DNA from: Leptospira sp. WS92.C1
Lineage (GTDB): Bacteria > Spirochaetota > Leptospiria > Leptospirales > Leptospiraceae
Assembly: GCF_040833975.1 (NCBI RefSeq)
Contig: NZ_CP162132.1
Span: 1 to 63,273 of the forward strand
Direction: 5' to 3'
DNA length: 63,273 nt
Under the pieces are notes generated by a model. It had not been told where the DNA came from. It was given only the letters and a program-made list of their open reading frames with translations, and made no database searches. The position numbers and the translations under genes were made by a program. Positions 18,012 to 28,320 of the stretch are shown here, piece by piece. Positions within the stretch are counted from its first letter, which is position 1. Each line of letters opens with the position of its first letter.

Positions 18012-19376
18012 ATGATTTCAGAGCTTTCTTTTAAAAATTTCAAATCTTGGCAAAATTTTGAAAATGTTAAATTCTCTGCTATAACAGCATTTTTCGGAAC
18101 GAATAGCTCCGGTAAAACAAGTATTATTGATTTTTTACTATTATTGAAACAGACCATTGAGTCATCTGATAGGAGTCAAGTATTAGAATTTGGTGATATT
18201 AATCAATATAGACAATTAGGATCCTTTAGAGATATTATATATAATCATGAAACGTCCCGTGAGTTAAAATTTGAAATCAAATTAAATTTCTCTGAAAATA
18301 TTAAGATTTCGGATCCAGAAATTAAAAATAAAGATTTATTTGCCGATAACAAATTAATCTTTGCGACCGAAATATCTCAAGGGAAAAAACGAATTTATGT
18401 TCAGGAAATGACTTATCAATTTGATGAGCAAAAATTTAAAGTTAGAAAACAGGAAAAAGATAAGTACGATTATATTCTTTCTTCTGAATCTTCGAATATT
18501 GGTAAAAGGCATAATTTTAAAAGAGCTCCTGGAAGGGCGTGGTCTTTACCGGAACCAAATAAATTTTATGGATTCCCTGATCAAACTAGAACATACTACC
18601 AAAACACTGATTTCTTATTTGATTTACAGCTTACATTAGAGAATACATTTTCGAAAATATATTATCTTGGTCCTTTACGGGAATATCCTAAGCGCGAATA
18701 TAGTTGGACCGGCGCTCGTCCGAGTGATATGGGCAGAAGAGGAGAACGATTTTTGGATGCTTTATTGGCATCAAGAATTAACGAAGAAACAATCTCAAGA
18801 GGTTACAAGAAGAAGCGACTTACTGTTGAGGAATATGTTGCATATTGGCTCAAAGAGCTTGGAATCATTGATTCATTTTCTATAGAAGAAATTGCGAGCG
18901 GTTCTAATATTTATCAAGTTAAAGTCAAAAGAAATCCCGAAAGCGCATCCGTCTTGTTAACCGACGTAGGCTTTGGCGTTTCGCAAATATTGCCAATTCT
19001 GACATTGTGTTACTATGTTCCGGAAGGTTCAACTATTATTATTGAACAGCCGGAGATACATCTTCATCCAAAAATTCAATCTGGCTTAGCTGACGTTTTT
19101 ATTGATGCAATTGAAAAAAAGAAAATTCAAATAGTATTAGAAAGTCATAGTGAACATTTATTAAGGAGATTACAGAGAAGAATCTCAGAGGAAGCAATTA
19201 ACAGTAATAGAGTAAGCGCATATTTTTGTAAAAATGAAAAGTCTGAGTCAGTAATTGAAAGTCTCGAAATTGATGAATACGGTAACATTCGGAATTGGCC
19301 TTTAGATTTCTTTGGGAATGAAATGGAAGAAATTTCAGCAATTACGAAAGCAAATATAAAAAGAAAGTCAATATGA
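18012..19376 (+). CDS. AAA/ABC-type ATPase of the DUF3696/OLD-like group
   Basis: 454 residues. N-terminal ISELSFKNFKSW strand, Walker A FFGTNSSGKTS (27-37), ABC signature-like TDVGFGVSQILPIL (about 317-330), Walker B IIIEQPEIHLHP (about 341-352), H-loop ESHSEHLLRR (about 377-386), and the DUF3696-type ending DEYGNIRNWPLDFF. No Toprim nuclease is attached. Instead the next gene overlaps by ATGA and encodes a PIN-like nuclease. Such ATPase-effector pairs typically sense phage infection and release a nuclease. Low G+C matches accessory cargo. Confidence 0.8.
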   Translation: MISELSFKNFKSWQNFENVKFSAITAFFGTNSSGKTSIIDFLLLLKQTIESSDRSQVLEFGDINQYRQLGSFRDIIYNHETSRELKFEIKLNFSENIKISDPEIKNKDLFADNKLIFATEISQGKKRIYVQEMTYQFDEQKFKVRKQEKDKYDYILSSESSNIGKRHNFKRAPGRAWSLPEPNKFYGFPDQTRTYYQNTDFLFDLQLTLENTFSKIYYLGPLREYPKREYSWTGARPSDMGRRGERFLDALLASRINEETISRGYKKKRLTVEEYVAYWLKELGIIDSFSIEEIASGSNIYQVKVKRNPESASVLLTDVGFGVSQILPILTLCYYVPEGSTIIIEQPEIHLHPKIQSGLADVFIDAIEKKKIQIVLESHSEHLLRRLQRRISEEAINSNRVSAYFCKNEKSESVIESLEIDEYGNIRNWPLDFFGNEMEEISAITKANIKRKSI

Positions 19377-19882
19377 ATTATTACGCAATCGATACTAATG
19401 TTTTGGTTGGTGCTAATGATAATTCACCACAATTACACTCTGATGATATTGTAAAATGTAAAGAATTTATACTTTCAGTTTATGAAAATGATATTATTGT
19501 GTTGGACGATAAGTTTTTAATTATTGATGAATATTTTAAAAATGTAAATAGGTCAGGTCAACCTGGATTAGGAGACAGATTTGCAAAATATTTATGGGAA
19601 AATCAGTTTAATGTGAAAGTTTGTGATCTGGTGTCGATAACTCCATATAATAACAACACAGAATTTTACGAGCTTAATCTTCCAGAAAATTTAAGATCCT
19701 TTGATTTATCGGATAGAAAATTTTTGGCTGTTTGTAAAGCGAGTCAAAAAAATACCCAAATTTGTAATGCATCTGATTCAGACTGGTGGGATTATTCTGT
19801 CAAAATCGCTGACTTTGGAATTTCTATCTATTTTATTTGCCCTATTCAGTTACAAAATTGGAAAGTTAATAAGAGCGAGTAG
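19373..19882 (+). CDS. PIN-like nuclease, effector partner of the ATPase
   Basis: 169 residues. YYAIDTNVLVGAND gives Asp7, the first PIN acid. FLIIDEYFKN gives Glu53. LSDRKFLAVCKAS gives Asp113/Arg/Lys and ASDSDWWDY gives the late acids, all in PIN order. PIN domains cut RNA or DNA using metal. The four-base ATGA overlap with the ATPase gene implies a fixed ratio and shared function. Not a standard VapBC toxin: no small antitoxin is present, and the ATPase probably holds it inactive (inference). Confidence 0.65.
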   Translation: MNYYAIDTNVLVGANDNSPQLHSDDIVKCKEFILSVYENDIIVLDDKFLIIDEYFKNVNRSGQPGLGDRFAKYLWENQFNVKVCDLVSITPYNNNTEFYELNLPENLRSFDLSDRKFLAVCKASQKNTQICNASDSDWWDYSVKIADFGISIYFICPIQLQNWKVNKSE

Positions 19883-19904
19883 CGAAATTAGATTTGACGT
19901 TTAA

Positions 19905-20006
19905 TTTAAAATTGAGTCGTATTTATTGATAATGTCCTGAACGCTCATATAAATTTAATTCGTCATTATTTAAATATTTTTTATTAGATTTCAACTCGGA
20001 ATCGGC
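19905..20006. other. AT-rich spacer after the ATPase/PIN pair
   Basis: No gene, no clear hairpin. It separates the defence pair from the converging gene remnant. Confidence 0.3.
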
Positions 20007-20267
20007 TTAAGGTTTTCTTAAAGATTTGAATAAATTATTTTCCTCCAATGGCACAGAAGAGCTGGTGCTTTCAAATGACATAAACTGAAATTGGATTGCA
20101 TCAGTTACAATTTCCGTTTTGTTTAAATCTAATATTTCGGGCAGAGTAATTGGAATTACTGGATCTAATACACCCATTTTGAAGCTCTTGGCATCATACT
20201 CAATATTAGGGAGGTAAGTTTGAAAAATATGATACCTGTAAAATAATCTAAATATTATCATAGGTAT
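20007..20267 (-). pseudogene. 3' remnant of a gene cut by the IS3-family element
   Basis: An open minus-strand frame enters from the insertion-sequence left end and codes about 87 residues (IIFRLFYRYHIFQTYLPN through NLFKSLRKP) with no start of its own outside the element. On the other side of the element, a minus-strand frame beginning MKTSENQDFKRTTC at 21669 runs into the right end. They may be two halves of one gene, but the phases match only if a 4-bp target duplication is assumed, and no duplication is visible. Confidence 0.35.
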
Positions 20268-20327
20268 TGTAGTTACCCACTTAAAACCGTACATCGCAGT
20301 TAGCTCCTAAGCAATAGGAGTAATGCT

Positions 20328-20681
<354 letters not shown>

Positions 20682-21701
20682 TCTCGCAAAAACCATTGGA
20701 AGGAATCGAAGGTTTCCAATGACAAGAATCGCTTCCGCATTAGGTGTATCTCGGTCTATTTTTTACTACAAGAATCGCTTTAGTCGAACAAAGCATTCGA
20801 TCAGCGAATTCAAAGAGCATGTCTTGCAAACGACTAAAGATGTCTGCTATGATAGACCCACCTACGGATATCCAAGAATTACAGCAATCGTCAATCGGAT
20901 CAATAAAAGCAGGGACTTACCGCGAGTGAATCATAAACGGATCTACCGAATCATGAAGGAACAAAATCTACTTTTACAAAGGAATGCTCCAAGATTGAAA
21001 CAAACCCATGAAGGGAAAATCATCACATTAAAAAGCAATATAAGATGGTGTTCCGATATCTTAGGAATACGTTGTTGGGATGGACGGCTTATTTGGTTGG
21101 CCTTTGTCATGGATTGCCATGATAGAGAAATCATAAGCTATATTTCCTCAACCATTGGCATTGACGGTCAAATGATTCGAGATATGCTTCTTGAAGCAAA
21201 GGAACAACGATTGGTGATTCCAACGTTCCTTCAACGCAGTTCCTATCTGACAACGGTCCTCAATATACTGCTTTTGCGACTATGGCTTTTATTGAAACGT
21301 TGGGATTTGAAGTCTGCCATACTCCTGCTTATTCTCCAGAGAGTAACGGAATGGCCGAAGCCTTTGTGAAAACATTCAAAAGAGATTATGCTTATGTGAA
21401 TCATTTAAATCACGCTGAAGAAGTTATGCTAAAAATACACAATTGGATTGACGATTATAATTCCTTCGCACCACATAAGGGATTGCAAATGTTGTCGCCG
21501 AAAGAATTTATAGAAAAAGAGCTAACATTCGCTGTATGATTTTTGGGGGTAACTCCAAAAAGGAATTTGACTTTCCAAATGTAAGCGAAAATGGTACTTC
21601 GTCTGACTTCAACTTCTCGCTCAGTTCGCACGTTGTTCGCTTGAAGTCTTGATTTTCTGAAGTTTTCATTTGTGCAAAAATTTAAGGATACTATCTGATA
21701 A

Positions 21702-22136
21702 ATGTCAAAAAAAATGATTACTATCCCACTCGAGAATGTCGATTTTTCATCTCCAGGAAAACGACTTAGATATGCGATAAAAAATATCTTAGCGATGAAT
21801 GACCAAGATTTTGCTACCTCAATTGGCAAATCGCAAAACTATATCAGTTATATTTGCAATGATAAGCGTCCTCTTATAGATAAAATTGCAACTGAAATTG
21901 AATTCATCCATCGGATTTCCGGACTTTGGCTGATCAAAGGTCATGGAAATCCGGAAACTAATGTTACCAATGAAAAAAGTTCTGATACATTGTCTAGAAT
22001 GAAAAAACGCGACTTTCTTTGGAACAAAATGACCAATGATAAAGTGGAAGATGCTTTTATTTCTTTTTATAAAAATGTTCCCACGGAAACGAGAAACTTA
22101 GTCTATCAATTGATTTTAGGAATTACAAAAAAATAA
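21702..22136 (+). CDS. Phage CI-type HTH regulator
   Basis: 144 residues. HTH at about 22-60 (NDQDFATSIGKSQNYISYI), then ISGLWLIKGHGNP, the hinge block of phage repressors in this group, and a helical C-terminus ending VYQLILGITKK. It resembles the product of 52173 (SHKWLLFGKGKM, same ending style), so the two are probably paralogs with different operators. It sits at the 3' side of the late genes, oriented against them. I see no palindrome upstream. Confidence 0.7.
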   Translation: MSKKMITIPLENVDFSSPGKRLRYAIKNILAMNDQDFATSIGKSQNYISYICNDKRPLIDKIATEIEFIHRISGLWLIKGHGNPETNVTNEKSSDTLSRMKKRDFLWNKMTNDKVEDAFISFYKNVPTETRNLVYQLILGITKK

Positions 22137-22272
22137 TTATCGCCTTTCCGCTTATAACCTTCTGTCTTCCGCAACTTTCTTCCAATACTCTAAACGTTTG
22201 TCTTTTGAAAATAGGTTTCCAATGCCTTGATCACACTGATTTATTATAATTACAAATTGATTCCGGCTCAAG

Positions 22273-22527
22273 CTAGTCTGATGTTTTTTGATTTTTCTTA
22301 TCTTCCTTTTTTAATTTCCCCCAAACTTCAATCAAAGGTGTCTTTGCATACAACACAAACGAGACTAGCCCGATGATCGAAAAATAAGATAACGTTTGAC
22401 CGAATAAAGTAAGCTGAGACGCCTTTTCGGTTGCTTGGAGAATGGCTTCGATTGCGGAGCTACAAAGAAAGATAATAAAAGTAGGTTTTTTAAACTCATT
22501 TCCTACCCGTTGAATATGTTGTTTCAT
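22273..22527 (-). CDS. Putative holin
   Basis: 84 residues with two hydrophobic helices (FIIFLCSSAIEAILQA and FSIIGLVSFVLYA) and a highly charged Lys-rich C-terminus, the size and layout of class II holins. It directly abuts the upstream endolysin gene, at the end of the late transcript. Holins time membrane permeabilisation for lysis. Family not identified by motif. Confidence 0.6.
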   Translation of the reverse strand: MKQHIQRVGNEFKKPTFIIFLCSSAIEAILQATEKASQLTLFGQTLSYFSIIGLVSFVLYAKTPLIEVWGKLKKEDKKNQKTSD

Positions 22528-23223
22528 TTAGAGAACCAAATCTATCATGTTCGTTTGTTTACGAAAAATATCTTTGAATACCTTCTCAGGTAAATGCGAC
22601 ATGAATCCGTCGTAAGGATGATTGTAGCCTTCCATATAAATGCCGGCTGGATCCGAGACCCAAAGTCCAATGATTTGATCTCTTGCATTGACTCGGTATC
22701 CGATTGCAGTCAAAACGTGGCCGCCATTTTCGCCGAGGTGAATTCCAAACATTGGCTGACGTCCGAATGCAACCGCTACTGCGAGTTTATTGATTGAATC
22801 GATTCCGATCTTAGAGTAATCAACTTTCGGAATTGGATTCGAATCTGGAAAAGCTGCTGCTAAATTGATGTTTAAATACTTTCTGTGATTTTCCCAAAAG
22901 AACCGTTTGTTATTTTCAAATCTATCATTGGACTTGTATTCCCCTACCCCCATCAAATAGGCTTTTTCGTCGAATCTTCCGGAGGCTTTGTAAACGGATC
23001 CGCGTTTTATTTGCCAATCAATGAGCTTGTTTCCGAAAGCACAGCCGGAGGAAATAAAACACTGATTGAAACGTCTCCATTCCGGGTAATAGACCATATT
23101 GTTGGAGCCGTCTACATTGGTATTATTCTTCTGAGTGTAATGCCAGGCCTCACTTAGAACGTAATCATAAGGAGTAAGACGGTACTGGATTCGATCGATT
23201 CTTCTTAGTCCCTCCTGAATCAT
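22528..23223 (-). CDS. Papain-like (C39-type) cysteine peptidase, putative endolysin
   Basis: 231 residues. CFISSGCAFGN (about 50-60) offers the nucleophile region, GGHVLTAIGY (about 169-178) the catalytic His, and VSDPAGIY (about 190-197) the Asp, the order and spacing of C39-like peptidases. N-terminal RIDRIQYRLTPYDYVLSEAWHYTQ resembles phage proteins of this class. Between a holin-like and a coiled-coil membrane gene, it most likely cleaves peptidoglycan cross-bridges. The exact bond is unknown. Confidence 0.55.
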   Translation of the reverse strand: MIQEGLRRIDRIQYRLTPYDYVLSEAWHYTQKNNTNVDGSNNMVYYPEWRRFNQCFISSGCAFGNKLIDWQIKRGSVYKASGRFDEKAYLMGVGEYKSNDRFENNKRFFWENHRKYLNINLAAAFPDSNPIPKVDYSKIGIDSINKLAVAVAFGRQPMFGIHLGENGGHVLTAIGYRVNARDQIIGLWVSDPAGIYMEGYNHPYDGFMSHLPEKVFKDIFRKQTNMIDLVL

Positions 23224-23501
23224 TTTCTATCCTCTTTTATCTGAGAAATGATTTCAGAAAGTCTTGTGCAGATAGTTTCTAATTTGTGAACGGCCTCCGT
23301 TAATTCTCGAGCTGTTATGTTGTTTTCTTCTAACCGAGTATCTTGGGATTCCAGTTGAACTTTGAGGATATTTATATGATTTATTGCTTCATAGGCAACG
23401 ACTGAAGTTTCGTTTATTTTTTTGTGAACTAATTTTAGGAAATAGGCGATCACCGCTCCTAATGCAGTTAATACATAGTTGAATTGTTCCTGTGAAATCA
23501 C
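23220..23501 (-). CDS. Membrane-anchored coiled-coil protein of the lysis cassette
   Basis: 93 residues: one N-terminal hydrophobic helix (YVLTALGAVIAYFLKLV), then a long coiled coil (NHINILKVQLESQDTRLEENN, LTEAVHKLETICTRLSEI). It overlaps the endolysin start by ATGA. The topology resembles XhlA-type lysis helpers or an inner-membrane spanin component. No lipoprotein spanin partner is evident next to it. Confidence 0.5.
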   Translation of the reverse strand: MISQEQFNYVLTALGAVIAYFLKLVHKKINETSVVAYEAINHINILKVQLESQDTRLEENNITARELTEAVHKLETICTRLSEIISQIKEDRK

Positions 23502-23557
23502 TCTTTGCGATAGTCCTCTTCTCCGTTTCTGTTTACTTGAAAATCCATGCGGTTTGT

Positions 23558-25156
23558 TTAATATTTAATAAAGAAATTTAGAACAAGAGAAGGTTGAATG
23601 TTGTTATGCCCGAGCCCTCCGCCTTCTGTTGTAATAATCGCGGCCGATGCGTCTGTGTTTGTTTTTGTAACGGAAGAAAAACCGACTTTCGTACTTATAC
23701 CACCGCCGGTTAAAGAAAAATTGGAAGTGGAAACAGGATGATTATGGACGCCTCCTCCGTGATTGTGAGCAGGAATTTCGCTGATTGATAAAAGATGATT
23801 TTCCTCACCGATCCGGTCCCCTAACGATCTCGCAGTCAGTGTCGGACCATTTCCAGCACCCATTGGAGAACTACCCGAGATGTTCGGCAGCGGTAAACGT
23901 TTTCCTAAGTTCCAATCTGCAAGAGCCGACGCACCCCGAGAAGTAGCGACCCCACTTGAGTCTTGAATGGGAATGGCTGCATTAGGCCAATCACTCCACA
24001 GAAGAATATAAAGGTTTTGAAAATTTGTTCCTGTGTTACTTGCACCGGAACCTACGTTGCCGATTGTCTGTCCGTTTAAAAGGAGCCAACCGATCAAAGG
24101 AGAACTACGAGCTGATTCTTTTATATCTCCAACGTCGAAACCGGACGAACCGCTCGGAATCGACGCAATCAAAGCATCAACTTGAGCTTGTGTATAGTAA
24201 CGAGTGTCGTGGTTATGAGAAGCCGGATTGAATTCCGTAGGTTTATTAAGAATGTCATTCCAATCCGTAGCGACCAACGCCGGTAGTTGAGACAAAGGAA
24301 CTTTCCCGCTGACGAGATCTGCTTTTGCGGAAAGAGAATTTATTATCGTATTTGCAAAATTCGGGTCGTTGTTCAGAGCCTCCGAGATTTCAAGTAAAGT
24401 ATCTAATACTCCGGGTGCGCCATCGATTAGATCCGCTTTTGCTTGAAGAATCGCAGCATCTACAAGAGCAATCACCCAATCTCTACGTGTAGCATGTGCG
24501 TCTAACGTAGGCGCAATGAGGAGGGAGAGACTTTTTGCTCCGGAGATATTGTCTTCTGTATCTATTTCAATTCCGGTCTCTGAGATTTGGAGCGCACTGG
24601 AACCGGATTTTAAAAGTTTGGATCCGGTATATGGATTTAAAATCCCAAGCTTATTTTGATCCAACCACTGAAGACATTTTTCGAGTACAAGATTTCCGAT
24701 ACTTCCGAGTTTCCCAAGCCAATACGTCGAAAAAACCCCGATCATCCAGGATCCGCGACCCATAGTAGTTCCGGCGAGTCTGGTTTCTAAATCATTGATA
24801 ACGACCGGGTCAACGGATTCGTTATTTCTAGAGATTGTTCCCAGGAGTGTAAAGGTTCCGAAATACGGATATTCAAAATTTCCTTGTCGGTTTACTAAAA
24901 GATCCCATTCGTAAACGGTCGCTTTTAATCCGCGAGTCATCGCAGGAGGGATGCGAATTATGATTTCATCGTGTTCCCAATCGGCTCCCTCATCTGATGC
25001 AAGAGGTTCAATAGAGATAAGGATTTTAAGAGAAGAAGAGTTTTCCTTTACTTGGAAAATAATTTGAGCGATAGGATCAAAGATATTCTTCAATCCTTTC
25101 AGTCGGATGACGGTACTTTCGTTTTGTTTTACTTCTAAAGGCAGATTTACCCGCAA
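23558..25156 (-). CDS. Tail fibre protein with collar-type C-terminus
   Basis: 532 residues. The N-terminal 110 residues look like a baseplate-attachment/TerY-type beta module. LDTLLEISEALNNDPNFA is the classic phage fibre repeat. ASHNHDTRYYTQAQVDALI is the fibre hinge. PLIGWLLLNGQTI plus LPLPNISGSSPMGAGNG match the phage tail-collar fold, with a His-rich EIPAHNHGGGVHNHP metal-binding tip, and the end NIQPSLVLNFFIKY is typical. Receptor-binding part of the virion. Confidence 0.8.
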   Translation of the reverse strand: MRVNLPLEVKQNESTVIRLKGLKNIFDPIAQIIFQVKENSSSLKILISIEPLASDEGADWEHDEIIIRIPPAMTRGLKATVYEWDLLVNRQGNFEYPYFGTFTLLGTISRNNESVDPVVINDLETRLAGTTMGRGSWMIGVFSTYWLGKLGSIGNLVLEKCLQWLDQNKLGILNPYTGSKLLKSGSSALQISETGIEIDTEDNISGAKSLSLLIAPTLDAHATRRDWVIALVDAAILQAKADLIDGAPGVLDTLLEISEALNNDPNFANTIINSLSAKADLVSGKVPLSQLPALVATDWNDILNKPTEFNPASHNHDTRYYTQAQVDALIASIPSGSSGFDVGDIKESARSSPLIGWLLLNGQTIGNVGSGASNTGTNFQNLYILLWSDWPNAAIPIQDSSGVATSRGASALADWNLGKRLPLPNISGSSPMGAGNGPTLTARSLGDRIGEENHLLSISEIPAHNHGGGVHNHPVSTSNFSLTGGGISTKVGFSSVTKTNTDASAAIITTEGGGLGHNNIQPSLVLNFFIKY

Positions 25157-25162
25157 TTTCCT

Positions 25163-25474
25163 CTATTCAACCTTGATAATACCGCCAAATTCGAAAGTGG
25201 CCTTCTTCCCTTCCGGCCAAGATACATCCGGTCTTTCGACGAGGACGTCATAGCTTAGAATTTCAGATATGAGTGCGGTGGTATCCGTTTGGTTCATTTT
25301 GAGTAAATATCCGTCACCTACGATTTCAGTTTCAAACCCGATCCGTTTTTGAATTGTACCGTCTGTTTTTATCTTACCAAAGGAAGCGAAAACAGTCGCG
25401 CCTTCTAAGTTAGAGGATGGAAAGAATTTTTGAAACGATCTTCCGCGCCTTATCAAAAGAATTTCATTTTTCAT
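25163..25474 (-). CDS. Small tail-fibre-associated protein
   Basis: 103 residues from ATG 25474, which overlaps the previous stop by ATGA. LLIRRGRSFQKFFP and later ISYDVLVERPDVSWPEGKK resemble small phage proteins of the tail tip that modify or attach fibres. Beta-rich, no membrane segment. Immediately followed by the fibre gene (6 bp gap). Confidence 0.55.
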   Translation of the reverse strand: MKNEILLIRRGRSFQKFFPSSNLEGATVFASFGKIKTDGTIQKRIGFETEIVGDGYLLKMNQTDTTALISEILSYDVLVERPDVSWPEGKKATFEFGGIIKVE

Positions 25475-26367
25475 GGAAAGTAATTCGTAACCCACTGGAT
25501 TAAAGTCCAGCGCATGAGTGCGTTAGCAGGATCGGTCCAACGGAAATTGTATTGTCCTGCCCCTTGGTCATCGATCACTTGAAAGTCGGTTGTATCATCA
25601 CCATGCGCGCCGATTCCACCAATTCCGGTTCGGACGTTATACCAAATGAGAATACCTTTCTTTCCTAAATACGATTCCATACCCAAAGTTCCGAACGGAC
25701 CGTCGATTGCATAGTCTCGCTCGATGAGTGAAAATTTATTCCATTTCACCAAAGTCAAAAGAGGATTTAGTTTTCCATTGATTGTAACGTCTGCGTTTGT
25801 TCGCGTTGTGATTTCGGATGTAAGAGAACTTATTACCGAACTCAATTGACTAAAATTTACGGTATCATCTGGACTCGTGCCATTGGCTACGTTGACTCCT
25901 TTGTGAGAATTGAAGTTGAGATTTCCTTCCATCGGAAGGGATCCGTCTCTTGAAAGTTTTGAATTGAGAGCGACATACTGAATGAAAAGATCATTCTCAA
26001 CAGTTTTTCCTCCCCCTACTCCAAAATACGCGTTGATATATGGTGTTCCGATCTCGACTGTATTTGGAACCACTACCTTCATCGTCGAAGGAGTGATGTT
26101 TATCTGCGGTCCGATTGGTTCTGAAGTAACTCTCGATTGCAGATTGGCCGGGATCTTGTCAGCGAGTGCGCTTCCTTTATAAATTCGAATGGATCCGTCA
26201 TCGACCGGTCTTTCGTTGAGTCTGTACCCTCGCCTACCGTCGAGTTCTGGAAATTCGACTACAGTGTGAACTTCTCCTGTGATTTCTTGAAAAACAAATT
26301 TACCTGTAATCTCATCGTATCTCCAGTTTATATCCTGTCTTCCTGATAATAAGGGAGGAAGTGCCAT
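25471..26367 (-). CDS. Tail tip/fibre protein
   Basis: 298 residues. NLNFNSHKGVNVANGTSPDDTVNFSQL is a short-fibre motif found in many phage tail proteins. Gly-rich and beta-rich throughout, with a Trp-rich C-terminus (MRWTLIQWVTNYFP). Located between the large baseplate-like protein and the main fibre. Probably a proximal fibre segment. Confidence 0.6.
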   Translation of the reverse strand: MALPPLLSGRQDINWRYDEITGKFVFQEITGEVHTVVEFPELDGRRGYRLNERPVDDGSIRIYKGSALADKIPANLQSRVTSEPIGPQINITPSTMKVVVPNTVEIGTPYINAYFGVGGGKTVENDLFIQYVALNSKLSRDGSLPMEGNLNFNSHKGVNVANGTSPDDTVNFSQLSSVISSLTSEITTRTNADVTINGKLNPLLTLVKWNKFSLIERDYAIDGPFGTLGMESYLGKKGILIWYNVRTGIGGIGAHGDDTTDFQVIDDQGAGQYNFRWTDPANALMRWTLIQWVTNYFP

Positions 26368-28320
26368 TTACCTGTTCCTTGCAAGATAGCGTAGCGTTTC
26401 AATTTGCGAGAGATACCCCGACAAATATTTTTCTAAGGTCTGTTTTCCTCCGAATGTGAGTTTGCAGTTCTTTTTTGTGGGAGCGTTGTTGTATTCTACT
26501 TCTACTAAAGGAACCGTGTGCGTTACCGAAGTATGAGAACGAGTTCTTAATTCATCGATATAGATTACGCAATCCGGAGGATGATTGAATCTAAATCCGA
26601 CTTCAACAATCGTTTTGATTCCAAGACCGGATATATCCCAAGGAGGAAACGGAATCCAGGTTGATTCAAGATCAATGGGAACAGACTTCTCGTGAATTTC
26701 TCCCAAAGAATCTATGATATATACGTGGACAATTCCTTCCTGATTTGAAATCCAATTGTCTTTCTGGGTGGAATAGATATAGAAAAGGAGGTTTTTTAGC
26801 CCGTTTCTTCTGACGTTGAATACTTTTGAATAGGTAACACCGTGAGCGTTACTTAGTACCAATTTGTGAGAACGAGATCCTGAAATTAGAGTATCTTTCG
26901 AAGCAGTTGCGGAAAGTTTTACCGGATCGGAAGAAGTCCAGGTAGAAAGTTCATCCATTTCATCTAAAATTTCAACGTAATCTTTAGATGGAAATGCGAC
27001 CGAGTAGTCTCCAAATTTGTAATACTTGTAGGGAGCGTTTTTAATCGTAATTAAAATTCTCGGGTCTTTGTGAAGTTCGAGTAGGTTCTTACAAAGTTTG
27101 ATCGCGATTTCTTTTGTAAAGGATGCGGGAACTTCGATTCCACCACCGGGAGGTGTTTTTCTTCCCCATTTTTTTTCTGAAGTTTCGTTTAGCTCGGAAT
27201 AGAGTTTAACTGTCCCGGATCCGGTTTCACTTTTTGAGTAAATCTCAATATAGTTCCAAACCCAGTCCCGATCGATTTTAATGTCTACGTCATTTACTTT
27301 CCATCCGACAGCGAACTTGTCGATCGGCTCTTCTTGCTTTTTTTCAAGGAAATAGAATCCGTCTGCATTGACTCCGCAGTACCAAAGTCCTCCCAACATA
27401 TCAATTACAAGTTCGATAAACTTGTATAGAGACATTCCTTCGAGGTAGAGTTCTCCGAGAGTTGTAATTCCAGGAGTGACTTGAATTAAATTGGAAGAAT
27501 AAAGAATCGGAACTCTTTGACCATACGTTTTAAAAACCTGATCTACGAGCTCCGAAACAAGAGTTAAAGGATCTCCCCACTCTTTCGGAAGAATTTCAAT
27601 GGTCCCGAGGATTATATTCTGCGAAACAACAGACGGGTTGTGAATTCGAATTGTAAGAGCGTCGATTACTTCAAGAACTCTGAACTTTCCTTCGTTATCA
27701 GAGTCGTCCGTATCTCTTACATACAAAATCTGATCGGGTTCGATTAAAGCCGTGTAAAGGTTTTGAGGAAAATCAACGTTGGCTCCAAGATAGAGAATTG
27801 CGTCCGTACTGTCAGGACCAGTTACTTCGATGGAATGAATATTCCATTTATTGAAATTAGAGATGGTTTCGCCTTCGAGGCGTTTAATCATTCCGTAGGC
27901 TTTGTAAGTGAATCCTTTTTTGGAGGTGGAAGTCTGGTCCGGCGTATCATACAAATACGCCTTCATAACCGATTTAGAATCAATTTTAAGTTTGTAAGAG
28001 GCAAAATCGGGAAGAGGAACTTCCGGCATTTGGGCAAACACGAGTTGGCCGGATAGAGGACCCATCGTGTTCACGACGTTTAACATCGAAGAGATTTTCG
28101 GATATTGAATCCCTAAAGGAAACTGTGAAAGAACAGATCCTGATACGGATGAAAGTTGAACATTAGAATCTTCTCCCGGTCCTCCGGAGTATTCTTGAAA
28201 AATGGTCGCGTCTGTCGGTTCTCCTTTACAAGAAGTTCCATATACGGATCCGAAACCTTCCGGAAGGCCTGACTTTTCTCCATGTCCGAAAACTGCGGAC
28301 TGATCTACAATGTATCCCAA
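26368..28320 (-). CDS. Large tail tip/baseplate hub-like protein
   Basis: 650 residues. No motif I can name with certainty. The order (tape measure, small genes, this protein, fibres) and the sequence style (alternating beta strands, central VELWW-free soluble body with LELHKDPRILITIKNAPYKYYKFGDY) fit the tail hub (gp27-like or Tal-like) of siphophages. A C-terminal Cys (KKNCKLTFGGKQ) and a YLSQIETLRYLARNR tail are conserved-looking. Confidence 0.5.
   Translation of the reverse strand: MGYIVDQSAVFGHGEKSGLPEGFGSVYGTSCKGEPTDATIFQEYSGGPGEDSNVQLSSVSGSVLSQFPLGIQYPKISSMLNVVNTMGPLSGQLVFAQMPEVPLPDFASYKLKIDSKSVMKAYLYDTPDQTSTSKKGFTYKAYGMIKRLEGETISNFNKWNIHSIEVTGPDSTDAILYLGANVDFPQNLYTALIEPDQILYVRDTDDSDNEGKFRVLEVIDALTIRIHNPSVVSQNIILGTIEILPKEWGDPLTLVSELVDQVFKTYGQRVPILYSSNLIQVTPGITTLGELYLEGMSLYKFIELVIDMLGGLWYCGVNADGFYFLEKKQEEPIDKFAVGWKVNDVDIKIDRDWVWNYIEIYSKSETGSGTVKLYSELNETSEKKWGRKTPPGGGIEVPASFTKEIAIKLCKNLLELHKDPRILITIKNAPYKYYKFGDYSVAFPSKDYVEILDEMDELSTWTSSDPVKLSATASKDTLISGSRSHKLVLSNAHGVTYSKVFNVRRNGLKNLLFYIYSTQKDNWISNQEGIVHVYIIDSLGEIHEKSVPIDLESTWIPFPPWDISGLGIKTIVEVGFRFNHPPDCVIYIDELRTRSHTSVTHTVPLVEVEYNNAPTKKNCKLTFGGKQTLEKYLSGYLSQIETLRYLARNR

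Noticed and set aside
18012..19882. PARIS, Septu or VapBC assignment
   Set aside because: No Toprim/DUF4435 or HNH partner, no short antitoxin; the effector is PIN-like and paired with a large ATPase.
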